Below are positions 1-5,847 of a stretch of 9,810 nt of DNA, piece after piece. The notes under the pieces are model-generated. The model saw only the letters and a list, made by a program, of their open reading frames with translations. It was not told where the DNA came from and ran no database searches. Source of the stretch: Pseudomonadota bacterium (GTDB lineage Bacteria; Desulfobacterota; Anaeroferrophillalia; Anaeroferrophillales; Tharpellaceae); assembly GCA_030641485.1 (NCBI GenBank), contig DAOWHJ010000077.1, positions 1-9,810 on the forward strand. Direction: 5' to 3'. A program made the translations under genes and the position numbers. Position 1 is the stretch's first letter; each line of letters starts with the position of its first letter.

Positions 1-180
1 TACAGAAACTTATGAACCATGCTGATGTTAAGGCCACCTAAGTGAAGCAATTCGTCAATGGTTTGCAGAGTAGAGATGGGAAGAGAAGTAAGGGTATGCG
101 GAAATTGCGGGCTCAGAGCTTAAGGTTTTTTGGCGATCGACACCAGTGATAGAATACAAAATAGACTTTTTCGAGCTTGC
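1..180. other. Left-edge stretch downstream of lpxC, no supported gene
   Basis: These 180 bases lie past the lpxC stop. I see no complete gene and no hairpin followed by a T-run that would be a clear terminator for lpxC. In the third plus-strand frame the first 38 bases read QKLMNHADVKAT before a TAA. This faintly recalls the C-terminal part of tyrosine recombinases (a histidine, then a T-rich stretch before the catalytic tyrosine), but no tyrosine follows. The opposite strand is also open here for about 40 codons. Neither reading is strong enough to call a gene. Confidence 0.4.
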
Positions 181-1119
181 CTAATAAGCTTCATCCATGA
201 CCAGACGCGGGACTGTAAAACTTGAAGTTGAACCGTCCAGCCATTCGCCGGTCGTCACTTTTTCCCAGGACTCAGATTTAGCCAGAACCGCCTGAACCAA
301 CATATGGTTTAGGCCGTGACCCGTTTTATTCGCTTCCAAAACCCCAATCAAAGGCATACCAACAAGACTTACATCACCAAAACAATCGAGGACTTTATGC
401 CGGGCAAACTCATCGGCAAAGCGTAGTCCGTCATCGTTCATAACCGAAAATTCATCGAGAACAATGGCGTTATCCAAAGACCCACCCAAAGCCAGATTAT
501 TGGCTTTCAGCCACTCAACCTCATGCAAGAAACCGAAGGTCCGGGCCCGACTTATCTGGCGATCATATGAAACATCAGAAAAGGAGAAACTATAGCTTTG
601 GGAACCGATTACCGGATGGTCAAAATCGATATGACTGATAATTGAGAGTGAAGCATTTGCGAAGGGGGGTTGAGGGCCGAGCCGGGCCCATTTGTCACCA
701 TCAGTGACGGTTACAGTTCCAACCATCCTCATATATGACTTGGCTTCAACCTGACGTCTAACCCCGGCCGTCTTAATCAAATAGACAAAAGGATTAGCAC
801 TGCCATCCATGATCGGAACTTCAGGCCCATGCACCTCAATCAAAACATTATCAACCCCTAAGCCTGAAAAAGCGGACAGTAAATGCTCAACCGTTCCAAT
901 AGTCTTACCACCACGGCCTAAAGTGGTCGCCATAGAGGTATCGACCACATATTCGGATAGAGCTGGGATTGTGACCACAACTCGCCCCGCCTCAACCCGC
1001 TGCAGGATAATACCATGCCCGGTCGGAGCCGGCTTCAAAACCAGTTTAACCTTTGCTCCCGAATGCAGCCCGATGCCAACACATGAGATCTCTTTTTTCA
1101 ATGTTCTCTGAAAAAACAT
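181..1119 (-). CDS. lpxC: UDP-3-O-acyl-N-acetylglucosamine deacetylase LpxC
   Basis: This zinc-dependent enzyme catalyses the committed step of lipid A synthesis. It removes the acetyl group from UDP-3-O-acyl-N-acetylglucosamine in the cytoplasm. The 312-residue product is full length for the family (about 300-310). The N-terminus (QRTLKKEI...GIGLHSG) aligns with other LpxC proteins, which supports the ATG at 1119. The zinc and catalytic residues are all visible: E78/H79 in GTVEHLLSAFSGLG, H241 and D245 in FARHKVLDCFGDV, and H268 in NKTGHGLNHML. It is a stand-alone LpxC with no FabZ domain fused. The start is preceded by an AAAGG about 13 bases upstream, a rather long Shine-Dalgarno spacing. 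It is separated from gatB by 430 bases and probably has its own promoter, although I cannot place one confidently. Confidence 0.97.
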   Translation of the reverse strand: MFFQRTLKKEISCVGIGLHSGAKVKLVLKPAPTGHGIILQRVEAGRVVVTIPALSEYVVDTSMATTLGRGGKTIGTVEHLLSAFSGLGVDNVLIEVHGPEVPIMDGSANPFVYLIKTAGVRRQVEAKSYMRMVGTVTVTDGDKWARLGPQPPFANASLSIISHIDFDHPVIGSQSYSFSFSDVSYDRQISRARTFGFLHEVEWLKANNLALGGSLDNAIVLDEFSVMNDDGLRFADEFARHKVLDCFGDVSLVGMPLIGVLEANKTGHGLNHMLVQAVLAKSESWEKVTTGEWLDGSTSSFTVPRLVMDEAY

Positions 1120-1549
1120 ATTTTCTAATAAACCTTTTAATTTAGAGTAACCGTCAAATCAAGACCCAAAATATCTGGGTCAACGCCGCCACGACGTTCA
1201 GCCCAAACCTGTCAAGAGCGCTACATTATGCTTTATCGTATAAAATAACTAATGTATAACGATACAGCACTTTTAATGCCAATCCTCACAAGAACCAAAC
1301 ATTCAACAAGCCTCAAAGCTCTCAACCCCACAGAACCGGGCATCTCCTAAGGCCACACACAAGAATAACCATCTAATTATACAAGGGTTCTAGCAACAAC
1401 TCAGCTAGCTTTAGCCCTGCGCACCAAGAAACCCGCTGACAAAACATACCAACTACTCACTCAACCAAAACACGCTCTCAATGAGACAAGAATGACCCAG
1501 CAATGAGTCAAAGAAGTCTCACAACAAAGTCTCTGTCAAGAAACCCTGG
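1120..1549. other. 430-base gene-free region between gatB and lpxC
   Basis: No protein of convincing quality is encoded here. From about 1280 to 1549 the plus strand is visibly rich in A and C, so a minus-strand transcript would be G/U-rich, unlike the flanking genes. Visible elements, read on the minus strand, are a TATAAT box at 1381-1376 without a good -35 partner, a TTGACA near 1216 without a good -10, an imperfect stem-loop at 1384-1418 (AGGG/CCCT outside, CTAGC/GCTAG inside), and a dyad at 1234-1264. The region probably holds the gatB 3' end and the lpxC leader. No U-tract terminator is obvious after gatB. Confidence 0.5.
1234..1264. repeat. Operator-like dyad upstream of lpxC
   Basis: TATCGTATA at 1234-1242 is the inverted complement of TATAACGATA at 1255-1264, apart from one inserted base, across a 12-base A/T-rich centre. 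It lies about 115-145 bases upstream of the lpxC start. The size and symmetry resemble a dimeric regulator site, but it could equally be a chance A/T-rich palindrome. I do not recognise a named operator. Confidence 0.3.
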
Positions 1550-2983
1550 CTAACCAATACGCTCTTTAATAAGTTCATTCACCATCTGAGGATTGGCCTG
1601 ACCTTTACTCTTTTTCATTATCTGGCCGACAAAGAAACCCAGCATTTTAGTCTTGCCACCTTGGTATTCTTTAACCTTATCCGGGCTGGCGGCCAGAACC
1701 TCATCAACCATAGAAATCAACTCACCAGTATCTGACATCTGGGCCAATCCCTGATTTTCAACAATTTGCCGAGGATCGTTATCTGCAGAACTATACATCT
1801 GGGCAAAAACCTGTTTACCAATCTTGCCGCTGATCGTACCATCTTCGATCAGCCCTAACAACTCGGCCAGACCCTGAGGCGTAACTGGACACTTCGTGAT
1901 GCTGATCTTATCATCATTCAAGAACTTCATCAACTCAACCATAATCCAATTAGCAATTGCCTTGGGTTGAGCATAGAGTTTCACCACCGCTTCAAAGTAG
2001 TCTGCCACATTGTGATCAGCAGTTAAAACATCTGCGTCAACCACAGGAATGCCATAATCAGCCACAAAGCGCTGGTGCCTTGCCACCGGAAGTTCCGGCA
2101 GATTTTCTCGCACTTCATCAATCCAGGCATCCTCAATAACTATCGGCAGAAGATCGGGATCGGGGAAGTAGCGATAGTCATGCGCATCCTCTTTACCCCG
2201 CATCGATATGGAGATCCCCCGATCGACATTCCACAGACGAGTCTCTTGAACCACCGAGCCCCCACCATCCAAGATATCTCGCTGACGCTCGACCTCATAC
2301 TCAATCGCCCGCTGAACATTCCGAAATGAGTTCATGTTTTTCAACTCAGCCCGAGTCCCAAATTCAGGTGCACCCCAACGCCGCAATGAAATATTAGCAT
2401 CACAACGAAAGCTGCCCTCCTCCATATTGCCGTCGCAAACCTCAAGGTAGACCATAATATTGCGCATAGCCTTAAGATAGGCAACCGCCTCAGCAGCACC
2501 CCGCATATCAGGTTCACTGACAATTTCAATCAAGGGAACACAGGCTCGGTTGTAGTCAACAAAACTGACTCCATATTCATGCTCAGGGTGAACCAGCTTA
2601 CCGGCATCCTCCTCCATATGAATTCTAGTGATCCCAATACGCTTTTGCTCTCCTTCGACCTCAATATCAAGATAGCCACCAACACAGACTGGAAGCTCGA
2701 ACTGCGATATTTGATAACCTTTGGGAAGATCTGGATAGAAATAATTTTTCCGGGCAAAAATGCTTGATTGAGTGATATCACAATTGGTCGCCAAGCCCGC
2801 ACGCACGGCAAAATCAACCACCTTGCGGTTCAAAACTGGCAGGGCTCCAGGCATGCCGGTACAAACCGGACAGGTGTTTTCATTAGGAGGGTTACCAAAA
2901 TTGGTCGAGCAGCCACAAAAAATTTTAGTTTCGGTCAAAAGCTGACAATGAACCTCAAGGCCGATAACAATTTCATAATCCAT
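1550..2983 (-). CDS. gatB: Asp-tRNA(Asn)/Glu-tRNA(Gln) amidotransferase subunit B
   Basis: GatB binds the misacylated Glu-tRNA(Gln) or Asp-tRNA(Asn) and activates the side-chain carboxylate with ATP. Ammonia released by GatA then makes the amide. The 477 residues are full length. The start MDYEIVIGLEVHCQL is the family signature, followed by a zinc-knuckle cysteine set C23, C25, C38 and C41 (FCGC...CPVC). Conserved blocks include DYNRACVPLIEIVSEPD, GSFRCDANIS and ELKNMNSFRNV. The C-terminal part (about 330-477, ending in NELIKERIG) is the helical YqeY-like tail domain that contacts tRNA. The ATG is 5 bases after the gatA stop, and a G-rich ribosome site lies within the gatA tail, so translation is probably coupled. 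Presence of GatAB implies that this organism makes Gln-tRNA and/or Asn-tRNA by the indirect route. Confidence 0.98.
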   Translation of the reverse strand: MDYEIVIGLEVHCQLLTETKIFCGCSTNFGNPPNENTCPVCTGMPGALPVLNRKVVDFAVRAGLATNCDITQSSIFARKNYFYPDLPKGYQISQFELPVCVGGYLDIEVEGEQKRIGITRIHMEEDAGKLVHPEHEYGVSFVDYNRACVPLIEIVSEPDMRGAAEAVAYLKAMRNIMVYLEVCDGNMEEGSFRCDANISLRRWGAPEFGTRAELKNMNSFRNVQRAIEYEVERQRDILDGGGSVVQETRLWNVDRGISISMRGKEDAHDYRYFPDPDLLPIVIEDAWIDEVRENLPELPVARHQRFVADYGIPVVDADVLTADHNVADYFEAVVKLYAQPKAIANWIMVELMKFLNDDKISITKCPVTPQGLAELLGLIEDGTISGKIGKQVFAQMYSSADNDPRQIVENQGLAQMSDTGELISMVDEVLAASPDKVKEYQGGKTKMLGFFVGQIMKKSKGQANPQMVNELIKERIG

Positions 2984-2988
2984 AATGG

Positions 2989-4467
2989 CTACACCGCCCC
3001 CTTTTCTAATTCAGGCCGGCGACCAGACCAGCCCGCAAGCTGTTCATATTGCCAGGCAACCCTAAGCAGGGTCTCTTCAGCAAAAGGTTTAGCTATAATC
3101 TGTAAACCGACCGGCAAGCCCGACTTAGTGAAACCACAAGGCACAGAAATCGCTGGGAGACCTGCCAGATTAACCGGAATCGTCAAGATATCGGAAAGAT
3201 ACATCGCTAAGGGGTCAGCAATCTTTTCACCAAAAGCAAATGCCGGGGTCGGACAGACCGGGGCCACAATAACGTCACAGTCACCAAACACTTTGTCAAA
3301 ATCACGGGTGATCAAGGTTCTCACCTGTTGCGCCTTACGGTAGTAAGCGTCGTAGTAACCCGACGAAAGCGCGTAGGTCCCCAACATGATCCGCCGTTTA
3401 ACCTCATCCCCAAACCCTTGGGCCCGGGTCTTACGATACATATCGACCAGACCATCTGCATCATCAGAACGAAAACCATATTTCACCCCATCATAGCGCG
3501 CCAGATTGGAGCTCGCCTCAGCAGTTGCCAACAGGTAATAAGCGGCCACGGCATAATCAGTATGCGGCAGTGAAACATCTTCATTAATCAAAGCCCCGAC
3601 ATCGGCTAATTGACCACAAGCTTTCCGTACCAGAGTCTCAACTTCAGGATCCAGACCCGCACTAAAATACTCTTGCGAGACCCCAATCTTAAGGCCCTTT
3701 ATATCCTTTTTCAGGTTATCGTAGTAGTTAGCCCCAGGGATATTGACCGAGGTTGAATCACGCTCGTCATGTCCGGCAATAACCCCAAGTAACAGGGCGG
3801 CATCAGCGACGGTTAAAGCAACCGGGCCTATCTGATCAAGTGAAGAAGCAAAAGCGATTAAACCATAGCGCGAAACCCGACCATAGGTGGGCTTCATACC
3901 AACCACCCCGCAAAATGAGGCGGGCTGACGGATTGAACCGCCGGTATCCGAACCTAACGTGGCAATGGCCGTAGCTGCGGCAACGGCAGCCGTCGATCCA
4001 CCACTGGAACCGCCAGGCACCCGCCCCGTATTCCAGGGGTTACAGGTCTTTTTCAGAGCCGAATTCTCAGTCGATGAACCCATCGCAAACTCATCCATAT
4101 TGAGTTTACCAGTAATCACCGCCCCGGCTTCTCGCAAACGCCGGACCACGGTCGCATCATACTCCGGCCGATAGCCAACCAACATTTTTGAAGCACAGGT
4201 TGTCTGCAGACCTGCAGTTGAGATAAGATCCTTTAGCCCTAAAGGGATTCCGGTCAAAGGAGTTACATTTTCACCACTTTTCAATCTAATATCTGCGGCT
4301 GTAGCCTGAGCTAAAGCTCCCTCTGTATCAACTGTAATGTAAGAACCGATCTTTCCATCAACTTCAGCAATCCGCTTCAACACTGATTGGGTCAGCTCAA
4401 GCGCAGAGATCTCACCCTTAGCTAGGCGCTGGCTGAGATTCTCGAGCGTGTCGTTATAAAGTTCCAT
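2989..4467 (-). CDS. gatA: Asp-tRNA(Asn)/Glu-tRNA(Gln) amidotransferase subunit A
   Basis: GatA is the glutaminase of the GatCAB complex. It hydrolyses glutamine and channels ammonia to GatB. It belongs to the amidase signature family, and the full Ser-cisSer-Lys triad is visible: K79 in GIPLGLKDL, cis-Ser S154 in PGGSSGGSTAA, and nucleophile S178 in GSDTGGSIRQPA. The product is 492 residues, normal for GatA, and colinear through to LPVGLQIIAKPF near the C-terminus. The ATG at 4467 follows the cysteine synthase stop by 12 bases. The Shine-Dalgarno AGGA overlaps that stop codon (TAGGA), a sign of tight co-translation. The usual upstream neighbour gatC is missing here, so the third subunit must come from another locus or be very divergent. 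Confidence 0.98.
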   Translation of the reverse strand: MELYNDTLENLSQRLAKGEISALELTQSVLKRIAEVDGKIGSYITVDTEGALAQATAADIRLKSGENVTPLTGIPLGLKDLISTAGLQTTCASKMLVGYRPEYDATVVRRLREAGAVITGKLNMDEFAMGSSTENSALKKTCNPWNTGRVPGGSSGGSTAAVAAATAIATLGSDTGGSIRQPASFCGVVGMKPTYGRVSRYGLIAFASSLDQIGPVALTVADAALLLGVIAGHDERDSTSVNIPGANYYDNLKKDIKGLKIGVSQEYFSAGLDPEVETLVRKACGQLADVGALINEDVSLPHTDYAVAAYYLLATAEASSNLARYDGVKYGFRSDDADGLVDMYRKTRAQGFGDEVKRRIMLGTYALSSGYYDAYYRKAQQVRTLITRDFDKVFGDCDVIVAPVCPTPAFAFGEKIADPLAMYLSDILTIPVNLAGLPAISVPCGFTKSGLPVGLQIIAKPFAEETLLRVAWQYEQLAGWSGRRPELEKGAV

Positions 4468-4479
4468 ATTTATAAATTC

Positions 4480-5382
4480 CTAAATCAAACTTGTACTAAA
4501 ATATCTTTCAATCCGATCAGGAAGGATTGTTACAACCCGTTTATCTGGACCAAAACGTTCTGCAAGCTTCATTGCAGCCCAAACATTGGCTCCAGACGAG
4601 GTCCCGACCAATAACCCTTCAAGCCGAGCCAAACTTCGAGCCGTTCCAATTGCATCCTCATCACTTACTGTGATAACCTCATCAATCAATGAGACATCAA
4701 GAACCGGAGGTACAAACCCATCACCAATCCCCTGGATCTTATGCAGCCCCGGCTCCTGCCCTAAAAGTGCAGCTGAGTTTTCCGGTTCAACCGCAACTAT
4801 TTTCACATCAGGATTCTGCTCTTTCAAAAAGCGCCCGACTCCTCCTAATGAGCCCCCACTGCCAACCCCGGCGACAAAGACATCGACGTTACCTTCGAGC
4901 TGTTTCCACAGTTCAGAACCGGTGGTTCGATAGTGAATTTCAGGATTGTCAGGATTTTCAAACTGACCTAAAATATGCGAATTTTCAATACCTGCGGCAA
5001 TCTCTTTGACTTTGCTTACGGCTCCGGTCAAACTCTCTTTAGCTGGAGTCAAAACTAATTCAGCCCCAAGTGCTTTAATGATTTTTTTTCGTTCTTCACT
5101 CATATCTTCAGGCATCACAATAATGACCCGGTATCCGCAATGCACACCAACAAAAGCCACGGCAATTCCGGTATTGCCCGAGGTTGCCTCAATTATAGTT
5201 GACCCCGGCTTAAGCAAGCCCCGTTTTTCAGCCTGTGAGATCATATATTTCGCAACCCGATCCTTGACACTGCCACCGGGATTGAGATATTCAGCTTTGG
5301 CAAAAATTGGGCTTTCAGAGATTTTCGCTAACCGCAATACCGGTGTATTACCGATCACATTCAATATATCAAAATATTCCAT
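4480..5382 (-). CDS. cysK: Cysteine synthase (O-acetylserine sulfhydrylase) family PLP enzyme
   Basis: This is a fold-type II PLP enzyme that most likely joins O-acetylserine (or a related activated serine) with sulfide to make cysteine in the cytoplasm. The schiff-base lysine is K40 in NPGGSVKDRVAKY. The substrate loop is EATSGNTGIA (about 65-74), and the PLP-phosphate loop is GVGSGGSLGG. The 300 residues match the CysK/CysM size. Near the C-terminus, where CysK proteins usually have P-(S/D)-S-G-ERY, this one reads PDRIERYFST. Arg replaces the Ser that normally hydrogen-bonds the PLP ring nitrogen, so the exact substrate is less certain. It leads a three-gene cluster with gatA and gatB, in the place gatC usually holds. 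The cysK symbol denotes the family; cysM or an O-phosphoserine-using enzyme remains possible. The ribosome site is weak (GGA about 10 bases upstream). Confidence 0.88.
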   Translation of the reverse strand: MEYFDILNVIGNTPVLRLAKISESPIFAKAEYLNPGGSVKDRVAKYMISQAEKRGLLKPGSTIIEATSGNTGIAVAFVGVHCGYRVIIVMPEDMSEERKKIIKALGAELVLTPAKESLTGAVSKVKEIAAGIENSHILGQFENPDNPEIHYRTTGSELWKQLEGNVDVFVAGVGSGGSLGGVGRFLKEQNPDVKIVAVEPENSAALLGQEPGLHKIQGIGDGFVPPVLDVSLIDEVITVSDEDAIGTARSLARLEGLLVGTSSGANVWAAMKLAERFGPDKRVVTILPDRIERYFSTSLI

Positions 5383-5529
5383 AAATTAATTCCGTAAAAG
5401 TCTCTTAAATATTAACTGGTTAAAGAAATAGTAATAGCAAATATTCGGTTTACTGTAGCTTGCAGTTAAGTCACATCGAAAATTGGCTAACTTTGCTGTC
5501 GCCCCCATAAACGGGGTCACACTACGCTA

Positions 5530-5609
5530 AACAGTTACAAGCAATAAACCGAACGAAGCGGGATTCAATACTACATTTCTCAACTTAAATAAAGTTCTTT
5601 GTAACTGTT
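5530..5609. repeat. 11-base inverted repeat pair, 58 bases apart
   Basis: AACAGTTACAA at 5530-5540 is the exact reverse complement of TTGTAACTGTT at 5599-5609. The 58 bases between them have no open reading frame. Such spaced, exact arms could be the ends of a miniature element or the base of a long RNA stem. An 11-base exact match in a short A/T-rich region is suggestive but not conclusive. Confidence 0.4.
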
Positions 5610-5622
5610 GCGGCTAACCCGT

Positions 5623-5690
5623 AAATTCAGGGTACACAATCCCAATTTACTCCGGAGAATCGGGTTATGTCCCCAGAATTCACTGAATTT
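5623..5690. repeat. Imperfect palindrome, REP-like
   Basis: The region folds on itself around the self-complementary core CTCCGGAG (5650-5657). The outer arms AAATTCAG (5623-5630) and CTGAATTT (5683-5690) pair exactly. Between them, GGGTACACAATCCC and GGGTTATGTCCCC are approximate reverse complements with a few mismatches and an offset of about 6 bases. The TGTCCCC/GGGGACA-containing dyad resembles repeats I associate from memory with REP sequences and IS200-type elements. That resemblance is untested. Confidence 0.45.
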
Positions 5691-5745
5691 TACCAATAGA
5701 TGAAGCTTTATGGCTTACGCTGAAAGTAGCTCCAGACTGCTTCCC

Positions 5746-5816
5746 AGCCACAGACCCACACGGACCCACACAGACAAAAGGCTTTTGTCAGTGTGGGTCC
5801 GTGTGGGTCTGTGGCT
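5746..5816. repeat. 71-base near-perfect inverted repeat with 10-base internal repeats
   Basis: Arms of 35 bases (5746-5780 and 5782-5816) pair at 34 of 35 positions, with an A/A mismatch at 5772/5790 and only G5781 between them. Each arm is itself a 10-base tandem repeat, ACAGACCCAC then ACGGACCCAC then ACAGAC. It starts 31 bases beyond the chemoreceptor stop, so it would form a very stable hairpin in that transcript's 3' end. No T-run follows on the minus strand (the next bases are GGGAAGC), so it is not a standard intrinsic terminator. It may act as an mRNA end stabiliser or a Rho-linked terminator, or be a mobile repeat. Confidence 0.9.
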
Positions 5817-5847
5817 ATAAAAAGTTGCTATATTAGAAGCTACGTCA

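Larger units (their letters stand above)
5383..5847. other. 465-base gene-free region rich in inverted repeats
   Basis: This stretch separates the chemoreceptor stop from the cysteine synthase start. I find no coding region, and in particular no gatC (about 95 residues). It holds three separate inverted repeats, listed individually, plus a small CCCC-ATAAAC-GGGG stem at 5503-5516 and a 7-base direct repeat GGCTAAC at 5485-5491 and 5612-5618. The density of symmetric sequence suggests REP-like or miniature mobile-element remnants, but I cannot match a named family. The promoter of the cysteine synthase-gatA-gatB cluster should lie in its left part (5383-5500), where the sequence is A/T-rich, but no convincing -35/-10 pair is visible. 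Confidence 0.55.

Noticed and set aside
1233..1343. 36-codon minus-strand ORF (MPGSVGLRALR...) with GGAG just before the ATG
   Set aside because: The Shine-Dalgarno touches the start codon, which is too close. The product has no recognisable features and no support beyond being open.
1373..1447. 24-codon minus-strand ORF (MFCQRVSWCAG...)
   Set aside because: It has no ribosome site and lies in a low-complexity spacer. A frame of this length is expected by chance.
2768..3343. 191-codon plus-strand ORF across the gatB/gatA junction
   Set aside because: It is antisense to two confidently identified genes and shows no family resemblance or ribosome site.
5746..5816. CRISPR array or simple intrinsic terminator
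   Set aside because: There are no regularly spaced repeats with unique spacers, so it is not CRISPR. The hairpin lacks a following T-run on either strand, so a standard intrinsic terminator is not supported.
5383..5847. Hidden gatC upstream of the cysteine synthase
   Set aside because: No minus-strand frame of about 95 codons is open here, and the stretch is dominated by inverted repeats.
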